Source of the DNA: Penelope pileata
Taxonomy: Eukaryota > Chordata > Aves > Galliformes > Cracidae
DNA length: 64,000 nucleotides
Reading direction: 5' to 3'
NCBI GenBank assembly: GCA_013396635.1
Contig: WBMW01000795.1
Location: 571,158-635,157 of the forward strand
Position 1 is the stretch's first letter; each line of letters starts with the position of its first letter. Shown piece after piece: positions 23,129 to 33,904 of the stretch. The translations under genes were made by a program, and so were the position numbers. A model generated the notes under the pieces. The model was given only the letters and a program-made list of their open reading frames with translations. It was not told where the DNA came from and searched no databases.

Positions 23129-25291
23129 GGCTTATTAACTTATGCTATCATTCTTCAGTTATTTCTTGTTTCTAGAAACCAGTTTGTTATATGACAATAA
23201 ACTTCCTTGGCACTTCTGTTTTCTGTTACAAGAAAAGATCATTTTGGTTGTTTTCTTGCTGATTTTTCTGGTCAAAATTATGTCCTTTTTCTCATGCTAT
23301 TTTACTGTCAGGCATCTCAAAGATCCTCTACCAGAATACTCAGTCTGTAAGTATTGTGCAAAGAGCTATTTGTTTCCATATTTTTTTCTTTGCTCTTTTA
23401 AACATAAGCAGTTAATTGCTTATTCTTAGAATATGGATAGAGCTGATGCCAAGGAATTTCCCAGAGCAGGGAGTTTTTGGTTGTTTGGCCAAACTTGCAG
23501 CACATCTAAGTTGATATAAATTAATTCAAGAAAATGACACATTCCTAATTTATATGGTGATAATCTAAACCATTTTTGCTGAATTCACATATGGAAGGTT
23601 GGTGCGCACGTATCATTTTGATCAATTCATATATATCGCATTAATCGAGCCCAGGAATAAATTTAGAGTTGTCAAAACAAATAGTCTTATTTATCTTGGG
23701 AATAAGGACGGAAGGCTGGTTGCCGCACAAGATTCTTTTCTGCAGAAAAGTCTTTCTCCTGCCTACCTCAACTTTGACAGGTATCTGCTTTGTTTTATGG
23801 TTGCTAACCTCAATCCTTATTTAATTATTTTTCTTCTAAGGAGGCCTTGATGTTTGAAAAAAACAGATAATAAGGGTAATTTTATATAAAGTAGAAAACT
23901 AAAGAGAAAAGCTCCCAACCCTTTGATAGAAAGATTATTAATATTACTCATATGATCTGTTCTTCATATTGCTGTACACATGGTTCTGATCAAATCCATT
24001 TTTTTCTTACAATTTTACACATTACATGAAAAAAATCTCATATTAAATTGTCATTTGCAAGACAGAACAATTGCCACCAGGATGTTTTGAAGACAGCTTT
24101 GTTCTTTTCATATATCATTTTTCAGTTTTGTTGATAAAGAAAGAATTCTCAACAAACCTGAACACATTTTTGCTGTCTATCTGCTGTGGACCACTCCAGC
24201 GTGTAGGTTTGTATGCTTCATTTAGAAAGCATGAACTCACTAAAAGCAATTATAAGCATAAGCAATCAAGGAAGAGAAAGCACTGTAAATGAAAGAACCT
24301 GGAGAAGCGTCTTGCAAAGAAGCAATGCCAAGAGCCACTAGTATTTCATATGAATGATACTACGTAGACATTGTCCAAACTGCCATGTTGGGAAAGTGTG
24401 GTAACACTGACTGCCATATGGATGATGTGTGAAGAAGTCCAGCCCCATTTTTAGTTCTCTTCAACGACAAACTAGGATGACTCAGAACACCTAAGCTTTA
24501 GATTCACTTCTGGCTTTTGATGCTTCCTGGGGGCTGAGACCCACTGCTGTCCCAGGCTGCCCGGGTGGCATGGGAGAAAGGGGAAGCATGTGAGAGAACA
24601 TAGGCCTGCCCTCCATTTGCAAACAGCACTGATCCACCCGAGAGTTACCCAGGACTCATTGATTATTCCAGAATTTGAAGCCTGAGCATTTCCAGCATTG
24701 GAGGGTGGGCTGGAAATGCTGCAGAGCCTGATGTTATCAAGGAAAGGGAAACACCGTGAAAAGGACACTCCTTCTCATCATCCAGGGAGAGGAACTACAA
24801 CACAGAGGTGCCTTCACACTGCTTTCTTCTTACTATTTTTACAAATATTTCACTTCTAAAATCAAAAGTTAAACAGTCGTTGTTAAAGTGAATGGATTTG
24901 TTGCATTCATCTCACTAGCTCCACTCCTCAAAAATGAAACAACTGCAGAAACACAGTGGGACCCAGCCTTGAGAGAGGAAGGAGACCAAACCCAAAAGGA
25001 TACTTGTGTTGTGCTGATGCTGAGGAGAGAGTCTAGCACAGAGAGGGAATAAACATTTAAAGTACACTCCTGCTTCCACCTTCCATATTAGTTGCAATGG
25101 GCAGGCCTGCGTGAAATGAGCAGGCCTCTCCAAGTTCCCTTCAGATCTCCCTTATTCTCTGCTATCTATAGACCTTTGAAGCTTGAGAGCTACTCTTCAG
25201 TCTGTCAGCTGTGACTTGCAGGAGGTGTCAGCACAGAAAGAAGTTGACATGCAGCATATAGGGCATAGAGACTTGTAGGGCCAAGTTTTGA

Positions 25292-25350
25292 TCTCACTAA
25301 GGCTTACTTTCCCATCTGTACAGTAATGTGTTTACCCCTCAGACTGATTA
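25292..25350 (+). repeat. Possible MIR-like trace
   Basis: The segment around 'actttcccatctgtacag' resembles the MIR core 'cagtttccccatctgtaaaatg'. Only this short piece is recognisable, so the call is tentative. Confidence 0.25.
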
Positions 25351-25571
25351 GTGGAAACATCTCTTATTAAAGACAATGAGAAAAAGGAAGGGAGCTTTAT
25401 AATTATAACAATTGCAACAGTACTTGTAGTAAAAATCAACTTTGTATAAATCACTTTTCAATTAGAATTTCTCTTGAAGAACTACGAAGACAACAATGGC
25501 TTTAATGGCAGTGGGGAAATTCCTCGAATAGCACTTAGGACTTTTAGAATTAACAAAGGATCTCCTTAGCC

Positions 25572-25656
25572 ACTACAGATAAAAGCCTCGCTCCTGGAAT
25601 TCAGTGGGAGTTTCATCCTCAGTTTCAATGGAGTCTAGATTTCAGCACACAAGTAT
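25572..25656. repeat. Possible ancient amniote interspersed repeat
   Basis: The pieces 'gaattcagtgggagtttc' and 'agtttcaatggagtctag' recall a common reptile/bird repeat with paired 'gaagtcaatgggagttt' and 'gacttcaatggag' motifs. I cannot name the family with certainty. Confidence 0.3.
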
Positions 25657-25716
25657 GAAGTCATAGAAATTAGAGATGGAAAAAGCTGCTTAATCACTTA
25701 GTCCAGAGGCTCCCAG
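25657..25716 (-). mobile_element. Decayed CR1 3'-tail fragment, reversed
   Basis: The stretch 'gtcatagaaattagagatgg', followed by 'aaaaagctgcttaatcac' and 'ttagtccag', has the order of a reversed CR1 3' end ('aatcatagaat..tagagatggaaaagacct..atctagtccaac'). It is short and heavily mutated, so it would be an old copy. A C-rich then T-rich homopolymer follows directly. Confidence 0.5.
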
Positions 25717-25718
25717 TT

Positions 25719-25740
25719 CCCCCCCTCCCCCCCTTTTTTT
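25719..25740. repeat. C-run then T-run
   Basis: Seven C, T, seven C, then seven T. The minus strand has two G7 runs separated by one A, which can form G-quadruplex-like structure. Confidence 0.85.
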
Positions 25741-28700
25741 AATTTTTCTTTTTTCCTTAAGGACCTTTTCAGCATCTGGGAACATTTCACAGGCTCTTTT
25801 GTTCTGAGATGCTCTTTTCCTTCCATCCTAAGACTCTCACACCCCTTGTTTAGCTGAGGAGCTGAGGAGCAGGGCAGCAGCTTGGACTTCCTGATAGTCC
25901 TAAGCCATGGGTCTATCGGCCTTCTCCCTCCCTTTCCTCTCCAGCAGCAACACCATCTAAGCTTCCAGAAGGATGAGAAGGAGCTTCTGTCCCCATGTTT
26001 TACTGGCAGGATGCTTTCCTGCTGTAATGAGCAAAAGAAAATCATTACTGGCTGTTTAACCCACTGCAGCCCGCAGGAGCCCAGCTTTGGCCACTATGGC
26101 TTTAATCTATTCTGTGCCACTTCAGCATCATACTCAACAGCAGAGCTCCTTCATCCTTTGTAGGATTTACATATCTCAGCTGTTTCATAATCAAAAAAAA
26201 TCTCTGTTAAGGCCTATTCTGATTCTAACTGTGAGCTCACAAAAGCAAGAGGAAAACCAAGCTGGTACTCTCCAGGTGTGAGAAAGGCAGCATCTACTCT
26301 TAAAATACTGTTTGAAAGTTGTAACAGATTTTGTCTACATAATTTAAACTGATAGATTCAGACAGACAGTTTTCCTAAAAGAGGAGGATGAGTTTCAGGG
26401 AGGGAGCAAGCATCAGTGCCAGGACATCATTATTCATATCTTGTCAACTTTACGGAAAGCAGTAATCTAATGGAGCTTCACAGAGATCACAGAGAAGAGA
26501 GTTGAGCAGGTGCATTAGTACAGTTAAAGAAGGTACAGGAGAGAGCTAGATATATAAAGTTATCAAAGTAGCTAAAGCAGCAGATTACCTGCGGGGATAT
26601 TTTCAGAATAGTCAGGGAACCTCTTGATTGCAGCTAGGTCTGGGAATTCACACGCGTTCTATGTGTCTGTCTTCTGCGTAATACCTTTGATGGTCAGGTT
26701 TGAAGACACTGAAGGAAATGTCTGTAAGTAATGAGCTGCTTCCCTTTTGTGCCTGTTGAGAGTTCACTGCTTTAATGTCCCTTAAACTTATTCTGTGTGT
26801 TCTTATTTCCACTTCATTATTTCTACCTATATGTCTTAGCACAGACATCTTGACCTCTGGTGATGTATCACAAAATCTTCATAAAGTGCTGAAACACAAG
26901 ACACAAGAAAGATGCTGAGAAGGTGGTTTCCTGGAGTGCATGCAAGCACAGGCAGTGCCAGTGTCTCCTACAGGGCCCCATGGCTCCATTACAGAACAGA
27001 TGGGATGCTGATACCCTCTGGTTTGCTTCCTCTCACAGTCAGAGTTTGGGTCATCCAGCAGTCTGCAGGCAAACTCAGTCTTATTGTTGGTCAGCTAATG
27101 TAGACAAGGCTGAGCAGTCCCAGCATGTTAGGAAGGCTTCCTTTTCTTTCTTGGTATTTGTGATGCTGAAGAATATGAAAGAGGATTTGTATCTTAGCTT
27201 AACCAGGTTGTATTCATGTGTCAGCATTTCCTGTCCTTTCTCATAGGTAATCCCTCTTTCAGTTTTTAAAAGTGGTTGTGTTTGATTGGCCCAGTGGGTT
27301 AGTACACAAAATATGTATGATGTCTGCAATGCAGATATCTAAGTGTGGCCACTTCCATAGCTTCTCTTTATTGACAATGCCAAAAAAGGGCATTTTTAAA
27401 AGATGTGGCTAACAGATTTACTTTAGAAATCTGCTTTGGGAAGAGAAGAACAGTGCCTTATAAGCACTACTTTCTCTAACTGTCTAAAAGGAGAGCTTAG
27501 ATGACAACCTCAGATGTAGACATTTACGTTGCCAATACATACATGAAGTAAGCTGAAGTCCAGGTAGGTGCCTATTAAGACATCTATATGTCTGGATTGT
27601 ATTTTAATTTGGAGGTGCTGAAATAAACCTTAAACCTTATAAACCTAAAATAAGCTAAAAGATTGAAAACTGGGCCTTTCAAGTTCACAACGAAGAAATG
27701 TATTCATCTTTTTACCATCTTCTAGTTACACTAAAATAAAATACTATAGTTCTATCCGTGTAGGGTTACGTCCTAAATCTACAGATTAAGGCTTATGTAT
27801 CTGGTGATCTAGATAGCTGTGAATTCTCAGATAGGATCTAGAGTATGTGAATCGTATGTTTGTCGTGTTCATCAAATCCTGGAATTAGACTCATCCGTAG
27901 ATTGTGTTTTATCCACTGCCGTATGGGAGGAGTATATTATACAGACTATAGATGAAGATAGAGGTCTAGGTAGAGATACCTAGGGAAAATACCTGGTAAG
28001 ATCAGTTTGTATTGGGGAAGAAATGTGTTAATGGACATATCGCTTGCTCTTCGTAGTTGATATGAGCATTACGTTTTACATGCACTTATCAAAGGTCCTG
28101 AGCTGCAGTCTTCAGTTTTCCTGCCTTATCAACAGCTGAGTTCTGCAGAGAATTATAGTTCAATGTGTGATTGTTGGGGAGGCAGAAGATTACATTCGCT
28201 GAAGTTTTGTACATGTGAAAAAAATATGATAGAATTTATTTTTAAAAACTATTTGTCAAGAACTGCATAGCAAATCACACATGAATTCTCCCCTTTTCCA
28301 AGAAAAATCCTGCTTTCAAGAAATGTGGCAATAAGCAGAGTCACACTGGATGTTTGGCAGCCTGCCTGAAAATCCCTGTGCCCAATGAATAATGATTACA
28401 CTGTAGAGCATCTGACATCCAGAAATAGGCTGCACTGTCTCTCAAACCCATGACTGTGTCTTTGTACACAACATGGTAGAAGTGACAGTATTTTTCTCTT
28501 CTGGATGCAGTGATGGCTTTTTTTTTTTCTTTATTTGAATTAGAAGTGTAATTAAACAAGGCCAAATAATACAAGATGTTAGTAAAATATCAAAATATAT
28601 CATACATTCTGCTTCAGATTTCTCCCTACAAATGTTAACTGTTTAGTCACTTGTCATTTAAAGGTAGAACAGTTGTATTACAAAGTTGTTTTCCAATAGA

Positions 28701-28999
28701 GTCCTATTAAATATTTAAATTGACAAAGATAAATAGCTGACATTCCAAAATAAGTGTTTCGGACAACATATTAAACATAGAGAGCTTTCAGGGCAGGTCA
28801 AGCTGTTGAAACCACTCCTCCACCCACAATAGGGAATTTATTTTCATTCTAACTGAGCTAAACAATCAAAGGCCTTTTTCTTTACAGGCAGAAGCATCCA
28901 GTGAAAACATGGATGCTTCCAAAAGGTTGGGTAGAAAAAGCAAGCCATAAATAGCTGGAACATTTATGAATTTAATAGAATGAAGAGATTTGCTTTCCT
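25741..28999. other. Non-coding unique sequence
   Basis: No gene is supported. The sub-block at about 27750-28080 is unusual in having about nine CpGs and several CTAG tetramers inside AT-rich sequence. Nothing else stands out. Confidence 0.55.
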
Positions 29000-29041
29000 G
29001 TTTTTTTGTTGTTGTTGTTTTGTTTGTTTGTTTGTTTGTTG
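29000..29041. repeat. (GTTT)n simple repeat
   Basis: A T-run and GTT units pass into about six GTTT units. It lies some 50 bp upstream of the second plus-strand CR1 but is separated from it by unique sequence and by the proposed target-site duplication, so it probably predates the insertion. Confidence 0.9.
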
Positions 29042-29094
29042 AGGCCATGGTGCATCTCCATTAGAAATTAATGGGCATTCTACCGCTATTGATA

Positions 29095-30353
29095 CAACCA
29101 GTGCGGCTTCACCAAGGGCAAGTCCTGCCTGACCAACATAGTGGCCTTCTACGATGGTGTAACTGCATCAATGGACAAGGGAAGAGCCACTGATGTCATC
29201 TTCCTGCATTTCAGCAAGGCCTTTGACACAGCCTTCCACAGCATCCTTCTCTCCAAAATGGAAAGATACGGATTTGATGGGTGGACTGTTCGATGGATGA
29301 GGAACTGGCTGCAGGATTGAAGCCAGAGAGTGGTGCTCAATGGCTCAATGTCTGGACGGAGATCAGTAATGAGTGGTGTTCCTCAGGGGTCAGTGGTGGG
29401 ACCAATACTTTACAATATCTTCATCAGTGACATTGACAGAGAGATTGAATGCATCCTCAGCAAGCTTGCAGATGATACTAAGCTGGGTGTTGCAGTTGAC
29501 ATACCTGAGGGACGGGATGCCATCCAGAGAAACCTAGACAGGCTCAAGCAGTGGACCCAGGAGAATCTCGTGAGGTTCAACAAATCCAAATGTAAGGTCT
29601 TGCACCTGGGCTGCAGCAACCCCCACTATCAATACAAGCTGGGGGATGAAAGGATAGGGCACAGCCCTGCCATAAAGGACTTGGGGTACTGGTGGATGGG
29701 AAGCTGGACATGAGCCAGAAATGCACCCTTGCAGCCCAGAAGGCCAACCATATCCAGGGCTGCATCAAAAGGAGCATGACCAGCACGTCGAGGGAGGTGA
29801 TCCTGCCCCTCATCTCCGTGCTGGTGAGACCTCAGCAGGAGCATTGTGTCCAGATGTGGAGTCCTCAGCACAGGAGAGACATGGACCTCTTGGAGCGTGT
29901 CCAGAGGAGGGCCACAAAAATGACCCAAGGGATGGAACACCTCCCCTACGAGGGCAGGCTGAGAGAGCTGGGGCTGTTCAGCCTGGAGAAGAGAAGGCTT
30001 CGAGGAAACCTAATAGCAGCCTTTCAGTATCTAAAGGGGAGATACAAGAAAGAGGGGGACAGACTCTTTAGCAGGGTCTGTGATGATAGGACAAAGAGAA
30101 ATGATATCAAACTAAAAGAGGGGAGATTTGGACAGAATATAAGAAAAAGATTTTTACAATAAGGGCGGTGAAGCACTGGAACAGGTTGCCCAGAGAGGTG
30201 GTGGAAGGCCCGTCCCTGGAGACATTCAAGGTCAGACTGGACAGGGCTTTGAGTAATCTGATCTAGCTGTAGGTGTCCCTGCGCATTGCAGAGGAATTGG
30301 ACTGGATGACCTTTAAAGGTGTCTCCCAACTCTAAGGATTCTATGATTCTATG
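29095..30353 (+). mobile_element. CR1 LINE copy, 5'-truncated
   Basis: A 1.26-kb CR1 copy that begins inside the reverse transcriptase domain (QCGFTKGKSCLTN) and runs to the CR1 terminus. The 3' part reads 'cccagagaggtggtggaag', then 'actggatgacctttaaagg' and two ATTCTATG octamers at 30338-30353. The 7-mer ATTGATA occurs directly before it (29088-29094) and directly after the octamers (30354-30360), which fits a target-site duplication and fixes both ends. The tail octamer (ATTCTATG) differs from that of the 15-17.6 kb copy (ATTCTGTG), so the two probably belong to different CR1 subfamilies. Confidence 0.93.
29096..30162 (+). pseudogene. CR1 ORF2 reverse transcriptase remnant
   Basis: The RT domain spans the fingers motif CGFTKGKS, motif A FLHFSKAFD, motif B SGVPQGS (29372-29392) and the catalytic box LADD (29465-29476), followed by the C-terminal region LVRFNKSKCKVLHLG, HLPYEGRLRELGLF and KRRLRGNLIAAF. 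It is broken in several ways. The motif A aspartate is histidine (CAT at 29207-29209). A TGA stop lies at 29318-29320. One G is missing in the G-run at 29683-29686, shifting KDLG into another frame. A further shift near 30150 precedes family-like codons RAVKHWNRLPREVVEG. The 5' half of ORF2 (endonuclease) and ORF1 are absent. It is dead. Confidence 0.92.
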
Positions 30354-30360
30354 ATTGATA
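30354..30360. repeat. Probable CR1 target-site duplication (right copy)
   Basis: ATTGATA here matches ATTGATA at 29088-29094, directly flanking the CR1 copy. The first bases overlap in sequence with the CR1 tail unit (ATT), so the informative part is only about four bases. Confidence 0.5.
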
Positions 30361-32095
30361 ATAGTATCACTCTTCCGTCAAACCAGAAACACTTGCATCA
30401 GTGGCACTTCTTTTCATCCTTTATGTTTCAGTGACCTAAGTAGAATTCACAGGCATTTGCTTTGACTACTGAGCAAGGGAAATAGTAATTATTCTCAACA
30501 ATTTCAGGAAGATAACGGACAGGCTCTTCCAACCTTTGCTCAGGTTTGGCAACCAAGAAGAATTTTAAAAGCGAAAGATTGCATGTGAGGCACTTGACAG
30601 TACTAGACTATCATTAACAGAAATGCCAGCTCAACTCTCCCGTGTGCTTCTAAGGGGTTCTATTTAAAAACTTGTATTTTTAGGATGTAAAACTTGACAT
30701 AGCACACACACAAATAAATATTTATACTTGGAAAATATTTCAGGTATTTGGGGATCAGTGGATTCAGCTTTTCATTAGAATTCTTGACGGCATCAAATAA
30801 TTATATATATATAAACAAGTCTTCATTTTTGTTTGCTTTCTGATGAATTAGGACTTAAGTTAATTTTAACCAAATTATTTCAACTTGAAAAGATGTATGA
30901 AGGAGGAAAGAATTATCTCTGCTGTGCTGTGATACTGACTGCGTGTTCTGAGTTACAAGTTAAGGATATGAAACTGAAATTGTTTATGAATTAGATGCAT
31001 AATCTTTGTCATTGATTGTATAGAGTTCAATATATGTAAAATTATGCATAACTGTGGACACTGGCTGGATCAAAGTCACAGATGAAGTAACCAGACAGCT
31101 TGGGAATCACGGATCTAAAATTTTACTTGGATAATTTATATATACATTACCTTCTTATTTTTCTTCTCTTTTGTAAAGGTCTATAAAGCTGTGTAATTAT
31201 TTGTTATAAATATCAAGTAAAGTAAAATTATAGCTGTGATTTTGACAAATTGAGAGCAATTTATCCCCTAGCATGGAAATTATTACTAAAGTGATAGAAC
31301 ATTTCAAGTGTACAACTTATAGTTTCCTGATTCTTTACCTTATTATAGAAGTTACTTATTGCAATTGTTTCCTCTCAACATCATTTTCTTATTATATATG
31401 AACCTTGGTTCAAGCATCTTGATACTATTGTCACACGTCATACCAAACATTACTTGGCAACAGGGAAGGACAAGCAGATAGATAGGCTTACAGTTTGCTC
31501 TTATAATTAGCTACTGTGTCAGTGTGAAAGCTAAGAAAAAGTCTTAGAATACATGGCCAAGGTACATGATCACAAAGTGCTGTGCAAGTGTACCTACTAG
31601 GCTCATTTGAAATATTGGCTGTCATGAACAAATTGGTATGTAGCAATGTGGACAGGGCAAGGACAGTTTGAATGATTAAAGTGTCTTTTAACTGAGGATG
31701 CACTTTGAAATTCAAGTGGAGATGGACCATGGCAGGTCATCAGAGAGACCTGGAATCATTCCACCTGATTTCAGGATCTTGATAGCGGTACTTCAGTTAT
31801 GGACAGAGACTTGCTAAATTTCTTGCCTTGTCATTGGAGAGAGAGAGAAACATTGCCTGTGGTATGAAAGCTTCAGAGTTTAGGGTTTACAAGAGAGCAA
31901 ACTCCTTAATGTACTTGTCTTTGTAGGGTGAAAATAAGACTAGTGTGTTCTTTGTACATCATAAAAAGGTGAAAGGAAGTGTCTGGTCTTAGAGAGAAGA
32001 TGAACAGAGACGACAGGGCTCAGTGCTGTGATAGTGGGAGCAAATAAGCTCATCAGTGGCATGTTTGCTACCCTGGGGAAGACCTGTTAGGGTGC
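30361..32095. other. Non-coding AT-rich sequence
   Basis: No gene or element was recognised. The sequence is AT-rich, with short (TA)n runs near 30805 and 31138. Confidence 0.55.
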
Positions 32096-32100
32096 TGGTG
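32096..32100. repeat. Left target-site duplication of the solo LTR
   Basis: TGGTG abuts the TG start of the LTR and is repeated exactly after its CA end at 32638-32642. Five bases is usual for ERVL-class and some other avian retroviral integrations. Confidence 0.85.
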
Positions 32101-32637
32101 TGTTATGGTTTGACTTAGCAGATAGCTAAGTTCCACACAGTTATTCACTCACCCTCCCCCCTCCCCAAATGGGACGGGGGAGAGAAGTAGAGAGATATGC
32201 AGTAAAATGCGTGGGTTGAGATAAATGTTATTTACTAAAATAGTAAAGAGAACAAAAGAAATAACAGTACATATATATATATATATATACACAAAGAGGA
32301 TACGCAGAGCAAGGGCTCACAGCCACTGGTGACCCTTCCTCCCGGCTAGCCTCTTCCATAACAAAGACAACCCGGAACACCAACAAACCAATCACGTGAT
32401 GTTATATGGTATGGAATAGCTCTTTGGTCAATTTGGGTCAGCTGCCCTGGTCCTGTCCCCTCCCAGTTCCCAGCTCCTTATGCCCCCCTTAACTATTTCG
32501 CTGGCAGAGGAATGCAGAAGTGAGTTATGTCCTCGGCTCCATTCAACACTGCCAGGATGTTATCAATATCTCTGAGGTACAAGATAAATTCATACTAGAC
32601 GCTATGAGAAGCGTAACTTCTGTTAGAAACTAAGACA
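32101..32637. mobile_element. Solo LTR of an avian endogenous retrovirus (ERVL-like)
   Basis: A 537-bp unit starts TGTTATGGTT and ends TAAGACA, so it has the TG...CA termini of an LTR. It is flanked by a perfect 5-bp duplication, TGGTG, at 32096-32100 and 32638-32642. Internal runs 'gtgggttgagataaatg', 'atatggtatggaatagc' and 'tttgggtcagctgccctgg' match, from memory, an LTR family widespread in bird genomes, probably ERVL-type. No internal retroviral sequence is present on either side, so it is a recombination product (solo LTR). TG/CA termini do not give orientation; a CCAAT-type box ('caaaccaat' on plus) suggests transcription to the minus strand. A family name would need a repeat library. 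Confidence 0.88.
32270..32290. repeat. (AT)n microsatellite inside the LTR
   Basis: About ten AT units lie in the middle of the LTR. It probably arose by slippage after insertion and is likely polymorphic. Confidence 0.9.
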
Positions 32638-32642
32638 TGGTG
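32638..32642. repeat. Right target-site duplication of the solo LTR
   Basis: TGGTG, matching 32096-32100 exactly. Confidence 0.85.
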
Positions 32643-33532
32643 CAAGAGGAAGACCTCCTTAAGTCTACACCAGTGTACCCCTCACCACTAAATAATGCAT
32701 TTTCTTACACTATGTGAAGCTACATTGCAGTGTTTAGTTATGTCATATTCTGTTTGACAGGGGGATGTGCTATAGTGGGTTATTTGATGGTGCTGTCTTA
32801 TTGTGCCTTACAATAGCTTAGAAAGTAATGTAAACACATTTAGACTCTGTATGTGTGGATGAGTTCGTACGTATATGTGCACATAAAATCTGTTTTCTGA
32901 GCTTGACATATTTCTGTGAGTGGAAACTGCATGTTAAATGCAACTGCTCTCATCTGAAAGGGGGTTTCTTCTCTCTTGGGCTGTGTAGTTGACACAACAG
33001 GACATGCAAGAAAACCAAGGCCACATTGTCCATCTTAATTTCTAGAAAAACAACTAAGTTAATTTTGTATTTTGGATAGACTCCAAGAAAGCAATTACAG
33101 AGATGCCTGACTCTGAACACATACTTCAATGTGTTTAAATACTTGTTTTTGTCAGTGTCTTATTGATCTTTATGCCTTTGTTCTTTACAGTGAATACATC
33201 CTGCCAACATTTTCCCAATGGCAGAATGCTCCCTGTGTGATGTGCATATTTGTTTTCCTGAAAATATAATGAATTTGGGAAACTTTCGGCAAAACAAAGG
33301 CATGTTCTGCAAATTCTCCTCATTCTTGACAGCTTTGCTCCAAGGACAGGATCACTAGGTCCCCAGCCTTGGGCAATCAGTCTTGTTTGAGAACAGTGAA
33401 GCATCAGAAGCTCCTGTTACTGCTCAGGAAAAGTGTTGATTTCTCTAAATAGTTGCAGGATGAAGAAATTATTTGGGTTTAACCATTTATTTTTAGCCAG
33501 CATTGACTGAACACCAAAGAAATTCTTGTCCC
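32643..33532. other. Non-coding unique sequence
   Basis: Nothing gene-like or repeated was recognised between the solo LTR and the tandem repeat. Confidence 0.6.
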
Positions 33533-33904
33533 TATCCCCTCATCACATGTAGTAAATCTATTTCCTTACAGACTTTATCTGCAAAATATTCTGGGATAGC
33601 TTCAGACTAGTGGTTTAAAGTTTCAGAAGATTCAGTCACTAGTTTTAATCCACAGCTATCCCCTCATCACATGTAGTAAATCTATTTCCTTACAGACTTT
33701 ATCTGCAAAATATTCTGGGATAGCTTCAGACTAGTGGTTTAAAGTTTCAGAAGATTCAGTCACTAGTTTTAATCCACAGCTATCCCCTCATCACATGTAG
33801 TAAATCTATTTCCTTACAGACTTTATCTGCAAAATATTCTGGGATAGCTTCAGACTAGTGGTTTAAAGTTTCAGAAGATTCAGTCACTAGTTTTAATCCA
33901 CAGC
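33533..33904. repeat. Three identical 124-bp tandem units
   Basis: Units start at 33533, 33657 and 33781, each beginning 'tatcccctcatcacatg' and ending 'ttttaatccacagc'. I compared them line by line and saw no difference among the three. Each holds an inverted pair ACTAGTG/CACTAGT separated by 24 bases (33606-33612 and 33637-33643 in the first unit) and an acceptor-like 'atttccttacag'. No family is recognised. It is a young minisatellite-like expansion or an assembly artefact. Confidence 0.97.

Larger units (their letters stand above)
17603..25291. other. Non-coding unique sequence
   Basis: No gene, RNA or recognisable mobile element was found over this long stretch. It contains a polypyrimidine tract at 23091-23128, a G-rich tract at 22693-22713 and a CpG-retaining block at about 23590-23730. 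Open frames up to 128 codons occur on both strands without domains. Confidence 0.55.
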
